DNA of 64,000 nucleotides. It comes from Clostridium sp. SM-530-WT-3G. Lineage in GTDB: Bacteria; Bacillota; Clostridia; Clostridiales; Clostridiaceae. Shown one piece after another: positions 27,974 through 36,303 of the stretch. The position numbers and the translations under genes are program-made. The notes below the pieces were generated by a model. That model was given only the letters and a program-made list of their open reading frames with translations, ran no database searches and was not told where the DNA came from. The stretch covers positions 1 to 64,000 of the forward strand of contig NZ_JABAGC010000012.1 of NCBI RefSeq assembly GCF_012843905.1, read 5' to 3'. Within the stretch, counting starts at the first letter, position 1. Each line of letters begins with the position of its first letter.

Positions 27974-28285
27974 CTACAACTGCATCTTTGACAATGTATC
28001 ATATCCTTCAAGTAACTTATCTCTAGTTTGAGTTAAAAATTGAAGACATAAACTTGCTTCTTGGTTTTTTATCATAACCTCATCAATGTTTATATCATCG
28101 CCTCTTATAAATGCATTTGTAGCGGCGTCTGATTCCACTAGTTTATTATTCGTATCATCTATTGCCTTTTTTAAAACATCTCCAAAACTTATATTGGAGG
28201 AATTTTTCACACTCCCATTACTATCTAATTGAAATTTATTATTAAATAAAATTTCTCGATTAGTAAAATTATTATTAACTCTCAT
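27974..28285 (-). CDS. fliE: Flagellar MS-ring/rod adapter FliE
   Basis: This 103-residue protein has the FliE pattern: a variable N-terminus, then SFGDVLKKAIDDTNNKLVESD and the C-terminal EVMIKNQEASLCLQFLTQTRDKLLEGYDTLSKMQL. It is the first exported subunit and joins the MS ring to the proximal rod. A cysteine in the C-terminal helix is unusual for an exported flagellar protein. It lies between flgC and fliF, the standard place. Confidence 0.92.
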   Translation of the reverse strand: MRVNNNFTNREILFNNKFQLDSNGSVKNSSNISFGDVLKKAIDDTNNKLVESDAATNAFIRGDDINIDEVMIKNQEASLCLQFLTQTRDKLLEGYDTLSKMQL

Positions 28286-28313
28286 ATCTCAATTCTCCTT
28301 CTTCCCAATTCCC

Positions 28314-28724
28314 TTACTTTCCTATTTCTAATGCTTTAGAAAACATACTCTTAAGTGCATTAAATGTATCAACATTAGCTTCATATGATCTTGACGCTAC
28401 CATCATATCTGCCATTTCATTTAAAACATTAACATTAGGCATTGTAACATATCCATCCTCATCAGCATCTGGATGATTAGGATTATATTCTTTTCTTAAT
28501 GGTGATTTATCGTTTTCTATTCCAACAGCTTTTACCCCAGCCATCTGTTTTTTAGAATCAAGTGCTTCTTGAAAAACTGCAATCTTTCGTACATACGGAC
28601 TCTTTTCCCCTTGAGCATTTCTAGTTGTACTTGCATTTGCCATATTAGAAGATATGGTATCCATTCTAAGTCTTTCTGCTGCTAATCCCGTAGCACTAAT
28701 CCTCATAGATGAAAATGCATTCAT
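28314..28724 (-). CDS. flgC: Flagellar proximal rod protein FlgC
   Basis: This 136-residue rod protein begins [30 protein letters not shown], contains the FlgC-specific [29 protein letters not shown]-like segment (seen here from about residue 80), and ends with [25 protein letters not shown]. Both ends fold together as the D0 coil. Together with FlgB and FlgF it builds the proximal rod. The gene is 17 nt after flgB and 29 nt before fliE. Confidence 0.94.
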   Translation of the reverse strand: MNAFSSMRISATGLAAERLRMDTISSNMANASTTRNAQGEKSPYVRKIAVFQEALDSKKQMAGVKAVGIENDKSPLRKEYNPNHPDADEDGYVTMPNVNVLNEMADMMVASRSYEANVDTFNALKSMFSKALEIGK

Positions 28725-28740
28725 AATTTTTAATACCCTC

Positions 28741-29139
28741 CTATTTTATAACTGTCTTCAAATTATTAAACTTATTATTAATACTAGTAATCAATGCATT
28801 GTATTTAAGTGTATTCGCTGCCTGATTTACCTTTTCTGTTTCTAAGTCTACGTTATTTCCATCAGTCCTCATGCTTGTACTCTTATCTTGAACAACATTA
28901 ATATTTTGACCATATTCATTATCGTCTGATATATGACCTTCTCTAGTTTTCTTCAAACTAAATTTTGATTCATTATCACCTTTAAGATTTTCTTCGAATA
29001 CAACACTAAACTTTTTATAGTTTTTAGTATTTATATTAGCCATATTATTAGCAATTGTTTTAGCCCTTAAATTTGATGCTTTTAAACCCAACTTAATCAA
29101 ATCATAAGTATTGTCATTAATTGCTGATTGTCCTCTCAT
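28741..29139 (-). CDS. flgB: Flagellar proximal rod protein FlgB
   Basis: FlgB is the first gene of the long flagellar operon. The protein has 132 residues. Its N-terminal [31 protein letters not shown] helix and C-terminal [28 protein letters not shown] helix are FlgB signatures. It forms the base of the proximal rod above FliE. The ATG is preceded by AGGAAGTGAGTTC. The only large gap of the operon head lies upstream (29140-29609), so transcription is expected to start there. Confidence 0.93.
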   Translation of the reverse strand: MRGQSAINDNTYDLIKLGLKASNLRAKTIANNMANINTKNYKKFSVVFEENLKGDNESKFSLKKTREGHISDDNEYGQNINVVQDKSTSMRTDGNNVDLETEKVNQAANTLKYNALITSINNKFNNLKTVIK

Positions 29140-29205
29140 GAACTCACTTCCTCAATATACTATTTTCAATATTTTTCCCCCGTTATTTACAATCATCTAC
29201 ATTTT

Positions 29206-29211
29206 ATTATA
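29206..29211 (-). promoter_or_regulatory. Candidate promoter region of the long flagellar operon
   Basis: The gene-free stretch 29140-29512 must hold the operon promoter. TATAAT on the minus strand, about 67 nt before flgB, is the best -10. The -35 at 17 nt (TGGCGA) is poor, so an activator may be needed. There is no TAAA-N15-nnCGATAn motif and no c-di-GMP riboswitch core that I can recognise. A short inverted repeat (CAATACA-AAA-TGTATTG, 29356-29372) lies further upstream and could be an operator. Confidence 0.4.
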
Positions 29212-29512
29212 AATTAATTGCAGAGTTTTCGCCATATTTTTTTTGTTTTTTTGTCATTTTAATAGCTTTTTATACATTTTTTCTTCTATTTAGTTTTATT
29301 TGTTCCACATTTCTCTATTACAAATTTCTACATCCGTTAATTTATGCTAGGAATTCAATACAAAATGTATTGATATAAAAAAGTTTCTAAAACCTTATAA
29401 ATCATATTAACAATATTTTTTACCCCAACTATATTTACACTAGCTATTGGTTTAGTAGTTTGAACAATGCCTCTAGTTTAGTTTAGAAATTAATACTGTT
29501 AAGCTACAAATA

Positions 29513-29562
29513 AAATCACTTGTAGAATAGACTTTTGCCTTATCTATTCTACAAGTGATTTC
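29513..29562 (-). terminator. Strong bidirectional terminator after the divergent flagellin pair
   Basis: An 18-bp perfect stem (AATCACTTGTAGAATAGA with its complement) encloses a loop of about 13 nt. T-rich sequence follows on the minus strand. It lies about 50 nt after the stop codon of the 272-residue flagellin and insulates the flgB promoter region. Confidence 0.75.
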
Positions 29563-29609
29563 ACAAATTACTTAATTTTTATATTTTAAATCTATAGTAT
29601 CAATTTTTA

Positions 29610-30428
29610 TTATTTTATATTAGCTAAAACCTGTAATGCATCCTGTGGTAACTGATTACTTTGCGCCATTAATGCAGCTGCAGATTGAATTATTATTTGA
29701 CTTTTTGATAAATTCACCATTTCCTCTGCAACATTAGCATCTGCAATTTTACTCTGTGATTTTTTAAGAGTTAGATTAATTTCGTTCATATTTTCCTGTG
29801 TAGTTTCTAAAGTAGATTGTAATGCCCCATATTTACTTCTAGCATTTGATACAATTCCAATTGCAGTTTCTATATCATTTAGGGAATTAGATGCATCTTT
29901 TATAGTTCCAACATTTAAATCCTTAATTCCCAATCCGATAATTGTAAGATTGCTTTTTTCAATTTTAATCCCTTCTCCCGAAAAAGAACCTGTCATAGTG
30001 TTTATACAACCAGTTCCATTCAATAATTTAACACCATTAAAGTGAGTATTATTAGAAATATAATTTATATTATCATTGATTTGATTAATTTCATCTTGAA
30101 TACTTTTTCTGTCGTCTTCTGATAAAGTTCCATTGCATGCTTGCACAGATAATTCTTTAGACCTAATTAAATTATTATTTATCTCCTGCATAGCTGTATC
30201 AACAGTTTGTAACATAGATACGGTATTTTGAATATTTCTCTGAGCTGCCGAATTACTTATAGTCTGTATTTTAAGACTTTCACTTTGTGCTATTTTTCCT
30301 GGATTATTTTTTGCCATTTCAAGCTTAAGCCCACTACTTATATTATTTAAATTTCCACTTGCAGAAGTAACATTTTTCTTATAGTTTTTATAAATATTCA
30401 AAGAAAACATATTTTTATTTAATCTCAT
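29610..30428 (-). CDS. Divergent short flagellin-family protein
   Basis: This is a flagellin-like protein of 272 residues. The D0/D1 ends are recognisable: GNLNNISSGLKLEMAKNNPGKIAQSESLK replaces the usual SSGLRINxxxDDAAGLAIS, and the end is AEEMVNLSKSQIIIQSAAALMAQSNQLPQDALQVLANIK. The N-terminus (MRLNKNMFSLNIYKNYKKN) departs from the standard IINHNMNALN. It has two cysteines, uncommon in flagellins. It could be a minor filament subunit or a junction or cap-proximal flagellin. It follows the 447-residue flagellin by 31 nt and shares its leader, so it would be affected by the insertion sequence upstream of that gene. Confidence 0.8.
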   Translation of the reverse strand: MRLNKNMFSLNIYKNYKKNVTSASGNLNNISSGLKLEMAKNNPGKIAQSESLKIQTISNSAAQRNIQNTVSMLQTVDTAMQEINNNLIRSKELSVQACNGTLSEDDRKSIQDEINQINDNINYISNNTHFNGVKLLNGTGCINTMTGSFSGEGIKIEKSNLTIIGLGIKDLNVGTIKDASNSLNDIETAIGIVSNARSKYGALQSTLETTQENMNEINLTLKKSQSKIADANVAEEMVNLSKSQIIIQSAAALMAQSNQLPQDALQVLANIK

Positions 30429-30459
30429 TTTATTTACCTCCCATCATTGTATATTTATT

Positions 30460-31803
30460 CTATCTTCCCTGTGCTAAGTTCATAACTACTTTTACCATTT
30501 CATTAGACTGAGCAATCATAGCTTGAGCAGATTGAGTTAAAATAGAATTTTTAGATAATTCTATAATCCCTTCTGCCATATCTAAATCTCTAATACTACT
30601 TTCAGCAGTCTGTAAGTTTTCACCATAACTTTCAACATTATTAATATTTTGTTCTAATCTATTAGAATAAGAACCCAATTTAGTTCTTTGATTTGTAATA
30701 TATTTAATTGCATCATCAACTTTTCCTAAAGAATTATTAGCTTCTGTTGATGATAATACTGACACTGAATCATTGTCTAACTTAATTTTTTTTAGAGTTG
30801 TATTAGGTAAATCAATTCTTATTTCTTCACCCGAACCTGCTCCAATTTGAATATCTATATAAGAAATATATTCTTTTTCTGGAACACTCTCTCCATATAC
30901 ACCAAATTCAAATTTTCCTTCACCTGATGATGTTGGAAATATATCTCCTATTGTATCTGTAGACCTTTCATCATATATAATTAACTTTCCATTATCAAAT
31001 TCAAGTTGTGTAAAATGATTAGTAAAAGTTTTACTCTCATTATATGCAGTTTCTTTTATTTTTTCTGCAAGTTCACTTCCATTTTTTATTCCCCTTATAT
31101 CGATTTCCATAACCGGATTCAAATCACTTAATCTACTCGTATCAGGATCACCATTCACAAATTTGATACTGTATGCTTTTGTACATGTACAACAAGTATA
31201 GTTAAAACCAGTTCCCTCAAGTTCAGCAATATCCTTCTCTGTTTTTAAATTACTAAAATCTACACTTGCACTAGGATGAGTAATTCCTTTTGAATCAACA
31301 TACTTCTCTGTTTGCCCTCCAGTTGTAGTTATATGATTCACAACTTCATCTATGGAGTTAATTCCTTCATTTTCAAATTTATTATGCTCCCCATCTAATA
31401 GTGGAACATTATTAAAATTTGTATCTCTCGCTATTCTTTCTACTTCCTCTAACAAATTATTTATTTCTACTTGAATTACTTGTCGATCATCTAATGAATT
31501 TGTATCACTTGATGCTTGTACAGTAAGTTCCCGTACTCTTTGTAATATTTCAACCTGTTCACTCATAGCTCCATCAGCAACCTGCATTAATGAAATACCA
31601 TCCTGAGTATTTCTATTTGCTTCACTAAGACCTCTTATCTGCATTCTCATTTTTTCAGAAATAGCCAATCCAGCTGCATCGTCACTAGATTTATTTATTC
31701 TTAACCCAGAACTTAATCCCTGCATCGCCTTACCAACACTAATATTATTTCGATTATATTTAGAAATTGTATTTAATGCATTCATGTTATGATTAATAAT
31801 CAT
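30460..31803 (-). CDS. Long flagellin with cysteine-containing insert
   Basis: This 447-residue flagellin has standard conserved ends: MIINHNMNALNTISKYNRNN with SSGLRINKSSDDAAGLAISEKM, and a C-terminus ending SILTQSAQAMIAQSNEMVKVVMNLAQGR. Between about residues 140 and 330 is an insert not present in the two short flagellins of the window. The insert holds a C-C-T-C cluster (Cys204, 205, 207) within GFNYTCCTCTKAYSIKFVNG, followed by a beta-rich domain. No HExxH motif is present, so it is not a flagellinolysin. The ATG follows GGGAGGGAG. Twenty-two nucleotides upstream, an insertion sequence begins and has separated this gene from its original upstream DNA. Confidence 0.88.
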   Translation of the reverse strand: MIINHNMNALNTISKYNRNNISVGKAMQGLSSGLRINKSSDDAAGLAISEKMRMQIRGLSEANRNTQDGISLMQVADGAMSEQVEILQRVRELTVQASSDTNSLDDRQVIQVEINNLLEEVERIARDTNFNNVPLLDGEHNKFENEGINSIDEVVNHITTTGGQTEKYVDSKGITHPSASVDFSNLKTEKDIAELEGTGFNYTCCTCTKAYSIKFVNGDPDTSRLSDLNPVMEIDIRGIKNGSELAEKIKETAYNESKTFTNHFTQLEFDNGKLIIYDERSTDTIGDIFPTSSGEGKFEFGVYGESVPEKEYISYIDIQIGAGSGEEIRIDLPNTTLKKIKLDNDSVSVLSSTEANNSLGKVDDAIKYITNQRTKLGSYSNRLEQNINNVESYGENLQTAESSIRDLDMAEGIIELSKNSILTQSAQAMIAQSNEMVKVVMNLAQGR

Positions 31804-31819
31804 AATTACTCCCTCCCAA

Positions 31820-31825
31820 TGATTC
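31820..31825. repeat. Left target-site duplication of the outer IS
   Basis: TGATTC directly abuts the left end of the outer element. It recurs at 34958-34963 directly after the right end. It lies in the leader of the 447-residue flagellin gene. Confidence 0.65.
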
Positions 31826-31828
31826 TGA

Positions 31829-31850
31829 TAGTGTAAAGCTGTTTACACTA
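31829..31850 (-). other. Hairpin at the IS end, inside the flagellin leader
   Basis: TAGTGTAAA and TTTACACTA pair perfectly around a 4-nt loop. Any transcript entering the 447-residue flagellin gene from the IS would carry this stem 25 nt before the start codon. No T tract follows, so it is not a typical terminator. Confidence 0.6.
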
Positions 31851-32444
31851 CGCTCTTTAATTTTTCTTTATATTTCAAGGGTTCCGACCGTTTTTTTGTA
31901 TAAAAAACAACGACCCCCTCAATTTCATGTTATTATTGAATCACCACAAAACAAAACTCACATGAAAGGTTGTCGTTATTATGGAATCAATTATAACTTA
32001 TTTACTACTATATAATCAATATCTAATTAAACTTGTTGGCAAATTACTTTTATTTATTGCAAAATACATACCACTCAAACAAATGTTATTCGATGATTCA
32101 AATAGCCCACAATATCAAAAGTTTAAAGTAGATAGACTACCAAAAATCTTAAAATTTGAAAAAGTAGATTATATATTACTTTCTAGAATATTACAAACAT
32201 AAATATAATAAAGCCTTAAAACCCGTCAAAAGACGTAACAGTAAGTCAATTCCTGAATCAATTATATGCCCAAAGTGTGGTGCACCACACTTTGGATATA
32301 TATGACAACAATGGTAATAAGGGTTAGTTTTAATGTAAAATTTGTGGTATTACTTTTAAACAAAGTAATACTGTTGCTAAACCTTTAGTATTTAAATGCC
32401 CTTATTGTGGTCATACACTTGCTGTTCAAAAAGAACGAAAACAC

Positions 32445-32451
32445 TTTAGAA
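32445..32451. repeat. Target-site duplication of the inner IS
   Basis: TTTAGAA directly precedes the left inverted repeat. The same 7 bp follow the right inverted repeat at 33826-33832. This proves insertion into the outer transposase gene rather than a chimeric origin. Confidence 0.8.
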
Positions 32452-33825
32452 CTATAATAGTGCATTTTTACTTGAATAATTTTACAGTTGAATAACCAAA
32501 CAGAATTCTAAGCTATTTTTAATGACTCAAAAATTTCTTCTATCGGCGTACCGCTTGCGGCAGCTTCATATATGAATATTACTTTAGATTTTTGTAAATC
32601 CTTCTTAGCAGATTTATATCCAGTATTGAAGTGATAAGAATTATTAGAATACATTTTGCAATAAGTATAGTTTATTAACATTATTGTTAGATATCTATTA
32701 ATACTTTTTTCACTTCTTACTTGATATCCATCAAGGCCTAAATAAGTTTTACAGTCTTTAAAAAATGGCTCAATAGCCCAACGGTCAGTATATTGAGTTA
32801 AAAGTTCTAAAGGTTTTATGAAAGAATTTATAGAAATAAAAGCCTTCAGTGCTTTATCTTTCTGAAATGCATCTTTAGGATAGCTTAAAACAATAGAAAT
32901 ATTTTTTCTATCTTTCAAATTGCCAACATAATTGTAAATGTAATATTGTTTTTCTTTGACTGTGACAAGGTCAAAATCTTCAATATTTAATGTTTCAGCA
33001 AATTTATGAAGTTTTATTCCTAATCTTTCATGACCTTTTGGGAAAATGACTCTGTTTGTCTTTAAAGTTCCAATATAACTGTATCCAGCTTTTGAGAGGC
33101 ATTAAATATATCCTTACAACTATACCAACTATCAGCTAAAACATAACCTTCATATTGAGGCTTAGGTAGTGTTGAAATTAAATTTTCAGTTAATTCTATT
33201 TTACTCATAGATTGTTTATCATAAATATCAATCGAATATGGAAGAACTAATCCGTCACACGATAGTAATGAAACTAATATTTGATGACCATATACAGTTT
33301 TACCCTTTAAATGTGAACTGTGAAATGAACACTTTTCAATAGGATTTATAGCCTTTGACGAGGGCTTAGTCTTTTCAGATATAGTGTCATCAACAATAAA
33401 GTATATTGGTTGTTTAGATTCTTTTGATTTATTCCAAATAAGTTCTACTATATAAGCTTTTAAAGATCTCTTTAGAAGATTTTCATCCCAAGAACTATTT
33501 GATAAAAATCTAGTGATACTAGTTCGATGTCTTGCAGGCGCAAGCTCCGCTATGTCGGAAATCTTACCATTAAACCCTTTAGATATCATAGCATTCATGA
33601 TATTTTCTAAATGCTTTAACTGAGGATTTGTTAAATAAAAATTAAAATTTAATTCATTAAAAAATTTGTATATTGATAGCTCATTTGATATAATTGTATT
33701 CTGAAACATTTATGTATCTCCTTGTTGGATTTTGTGTTGGAACTTAATTATAACAGGGATTTATCATAAATGTTTTTTATTTTATTCAGTTGTAAAATTA
33801 TTCAAGCATTTTTGCACTATTATAG
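32452..33825 (-). mobile_element. Inner insertion sequence, IS701/IS4-like
   Basis: This 1374-bp element has about 44-bp imperfect terminal inverted repeats (outermost 12 bp CTATAATAGTGC identical; then a few mismatches around GAATAATTTTACA) and a 7-bp target duplication. It carries one minus-strand transposase with a single frameshift. The near-intact inverted repeats and duplication make it younger than the element it interrupts. Confidence 0.8.
32508..33709 (-). pseudogene. IS701/IS4-like transposase with a single frameshift
   Basis: The reading frame starts at ATG 33709 (MFQNTIISNELSIYKFFNEL) and runs through YFIVDDTISEK (first catalytic Asp), HSSHLKGKTVYGHQ and GYVLADSWYS (second Asp region). 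Near 33105 the frame shifts by -1. The sequence CAAAAGC lacks one A compared with the frame that continues as KAGYSYIGTLKTNRVIFPKG, and then to TQYTDRWAIEPFFKD (catalytic Glu region) and the stop at 32508. Everything else is intact, so a single-base deletion is the simplest view. Programmed -1 frameshifting is possible but the site is not a classical slippery heptamer. A strong ribosome binding site (AAGGAG) precedes the ATG. Confidence 0.8.
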
Positions 33826-34803
33826 TTTAGAATACATAAATGTAAAAACTCTGATTGCTCTTATTATTTAAAGAATATTAAAAATATTCCAAAAGATTTT
33901 GATAAAAGCAAAAAGCATAAATACATACTTCACTATATTTACATAGAATTCACTCTTAATTTCTTCAAGATGGATTTACATATGTTGCCTAAGTCTGTAG
34001 TTAATTTTAGTTTCAAAAAATTCAATCCTCATATAATGGGACTGTGCTTAACTTATCATGTCAATTTAAAGCTTTCGACTAGACAAACTGCTCGCGCGTT
34101 AGCGGAAGTACATGGTATAAAAATATCACATACTATGGTTGCTAATTACGCATTGACAGCAGCTTCAGTAATTAAGGCATTTATAGATACTTTTGATTAT
34201 AAACCATCTAAAATTCTTGCTACTGATAAAACCTACATAAAAGTAAAAGGCATCAAACATTACGTTTGGATTGTCATGAACGCTTTCAAAAAGTCTATTT
34301 TAGGTTATTAAGTATCTGATACTCAAGCAGTTGGCCCTTGCATATTAGCAATAAGAATGGCTTTTGAAAAGTTTTGAACTTTTCCTAACAATGCATTAAA
34401 GTTCATTGCTGATGGATATTCAGTTTATCCTTTAGCTAAGCAACAATTTGAGTTAGAAGAAAACAAACAATTTGATTTAACTCAAGTTATTGGTCTTACT
34501 AATGACAATCCAGTTTCTGAAGAATATCGTTGGTTTAAACAAGTTGTAAAACGCTTGAATAGAACATATAAAGCTTCTTACCGCGTAACCTGTGGATACG
34601 GAAGTGACAATGGTGCAGTATATGGCTTTTCTCTTTGGGTTGCTTACTACAACTTTTTACGTCCACATCCTTATAATTACTGGCATCCATTAAATGAACT
34701 TACTGAACTAGAGAATGCTGACAATATGCCAGCAAAGTGGCAAATCCTTATTAGCCTCGGACAGCAAACTATTTTCAACATGCAGGAGAGCAAATGCTCC
34801 TGA

Positions 34804-35085
34804 CATAAAAATTACAATATTTGTTTTTTGCCTGCGCTGCCGGAGGCCTATTTCTTATGCCCAAATTTAAGTAGCAATTCACTAATTCTTACTTATATTG
34901 ATTATTTAGTTATTAAATTTTCAAATATCATTTTTCATAGCATACTTTACACTATCATGATTCTCATTTAATATATTAATCTAATTAATGCTCATGTTAA
35001 GTATTCTTTATAAGGAAATCATCATAAATAATTTTATAAACTTACCAAATTAATATATCTCTATTGTAATATACTATTATTAATT
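34804..35085. other. Gene-free stretch: IS right end plus former flagellin leader
   Basis: 34804-34957 is the noncoding right end of the outer IS. 34958-35085 is the DNA that originally lay directly upstream of the 447-residue flagellin. I see no clear sigma-28 motif and no terminator for the luxC-like gene ending at 35086. Before the insertion the flagellin pair may therefore have been read through from the sugar cassette. Confidence 0.5.
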
Positions 35086-36303
35086 TTACATAACATCACA
35101 TATCCTAGTTAGACTTCTTATTAAATCACATCCATCCCATACTAATGAAAAGTCCGCTGCCTTACCTATAGGTACTATTCTATCTATGCCTGTAAGTCCA
35201 TTTTTAAAAACCCATTTTCTAATTTCTAGCGGATCTATTCCAAAGTATGATACTGTTTGATATTTATTAGTAATTATTGAAGCTAACGAATTCAAATTAT
35301 TATCACTATACTCAAAAAAAATACCACCTGCACATTTAAAATCCTCAATATTATCGGTTAATGAATTTAATTGTATTCTATTAATTAAATTATCTTCTAA
35401 ATTTTCTATATGTATATCCTCTAAGCAAATTGCACACCTATATGAAGTCAATAACTTATCAACCACAATTACTGATTCTAATGTATATTTATTTACTATA
35501 AACTCATGAAGAGCACTCCAAAAAATTTTTTTTGCTATACCTATATTTTCATTATCTCCTAACCAAACTATTAGTCTAGGAGAAGAACATGCATTTTGAT
35601 CATATAAATATGTGTCATTATAGAAATCTTGAGCTAATTTTTTCATATTTGGATGATTAATAATATCCATTGAATTAATTATCGCTATAGAATATCTATC
35701 AGCAAAAGCTATATCTATAGATCTAATGGGAATATTAAATTTACGTATCTTATTTATAGTGTTATCCCCGCCCCAAATAATTCTCGAATCACATATCGAA
35801 GAAAAATATTCTGTTAAATTAGAATCTCTATTATAATTTAATATCAAAATATAATCTTTTAAAATACCCCCGTGCTTTTTTAAAACTTTTGATAATAATT
35901 TACAAACAATTTTAGTTTGTTCAAATTTTTTAGATGATATTCTAACAATACAACTATTTCCACTTAACAAGCCTACTACTAACGAGTATGCAAAATTAAT
36001 AGGTACATTTGATGGGGCAATATGAAAACTAAGACCTCTTCCAATATGTGATTTATTTATTTCAATATACTTTTCTTTTAGCCTCTCTATATTCGCTTTT
36101 CTACAGAAAAATCCAAAGGTAATAATATCAGCATATTTCTTAGCTTCTTTATCTAACATTATTGCTTTGGATAACTCATTCAAAAAATTACATACTTGCG
36201 CCGAAAACGGTTGTAATGCTTTTAACTTCTTCATTTCTTCAAACGATTTTCCGTTGTAATACAAGTAATTAATATTATTTAAATTTATCTGCATATGTAT
36301 CAC
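35086..36303 (-). CDS. LuxC-like acyl-CoA/acyl-enzyme reductase
   Basis: This 405-residue NADPH-dependent acyl reductase belongs to the LuxC family (aldehyde-dehydrogenase fold). The conserved core FHIAPSNVPINFAYSLVVGLLSGNSCIVRISSK (from about residue 93) binds the nucleotide. NDTYLYDQNACSSPR carries the likely catalytic Cys239. In bioluminescence, LuxC reduces LuxE-activated fatty acids to aldehydes. Here there is no luciferase, and the gene is the last of a nine-gene sugar cassette next to flagellins. The start is uncertain: GTG 36303 is close behind GGGGG, while ATG 36294 is further away. It overlaps the LuxE-like gene by 29 nt. Confidence 0.82.
   Translation of the reverse strand: MIHMQINLNNINYLYYNGKSFEEMKKLKALQPFSAQVCNFLNELSKAIMLDKEAKKYADIITFGFFCRKANIERLKEKYIEINKSHIGRGLSFHIAPSNVPINFAYSLVVGLLSGNSCIVRISSKKFEQTKIVCKLLSKVLKKHGGILKDYILILNYNRDSNLTEYFSSICDSRIIWGGDNTINKIRKFNIPIRSIDIAFADRYSIAIINSMDIINHPNMKKLAQDFYNDTYLYDQNACSSPRLIVWLGDNENIGIAKKIFWSALHEFIVNKYTLESVIVVDKLLTSYRCAICLEDIHIENLEDNLINRIQLNSLTDNIEDFKCAGGIFFEYSDNNLNSLASIITNKYQTVSYFGIDPLEIRKWVFKNGLTGIDRIVPIGKAADFSLVWDGCDLIRSLTRICDVM

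Larger units (their letters stand above)
31981..34803 (+). pseudogene. Broken DDE transposase of the outer IS
   Basis: Pieces of one transposase can be followed through several lesions. The N-terminal part (31981-32202) starts MESIITYLLLYNQYL. After frame changes a zinc ribbon appears (CPKCGAPHFGY ... CKICGI, and CPYCGH). The second IS is inserted after KERKHFR. The catalytic part resumes at about 33833 and includes ILATDKTYIKVKG (first Asp), FIADGYSVYP (second Asp) and the end region VAYYNFLRPHPYNYW. In-frame stops are at 34309-34311 (TAA) and 34375-34377 (TGA), with more stops near 32300-32340. The element cannot make its own transposase. Confidence 0.8.
31826..34957 (+). mobile_element. 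Outer, decayed insertion sequence (DDE transposase), interrupted by a second IS
   Basis: A 13-bp perfect terminal inverted repeat, TGATAGTGTAAAG (31826-31838, and inverted at 34945-34957), bounds the element. A 6-bp target duplication TGATTC flanks it. Without the inner IS it would be about 1751 bp. It carries one broken transposase on the plus strand. Its left end also forms a perfect 9-bp hairpin (TAGTGTAAA-GCTG-TTTACACTA, 31829-31850). I could not assign a family: zinc-ribbon N-terminus plus an rve-like DDE core resembles transposases often labelled IS6-like, but the 6-bp duplication does not fit IS6. It inserted 22 nt upstream of a flagellin start codon, opposite in orientation. Confidence 0.75.

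Noticed and set aside
29140-29512. Possible c-di-GMP riboswitch before flgB, as in C. difficile
   Set aside because: I looked for the conserved GEMM core and paired stems on the minus strand and did not find them. Only a -10-like box and a short inverted repeat are visible.
30460-31803. Flagellinolysin (protease flagellin)
   Set aside because: The insert has no HExxH motif and is shorter than the metallopeptidase domain of that family.
31840-31980. Terminal inverted repeat starting at GGGTTCCGACCG for the outer IS
   Set aside because: No matching inverted copy lies at the right side. The TGATAGTGTAAAG repeat with flanking TGATTC duplications gives a better supported boundary.
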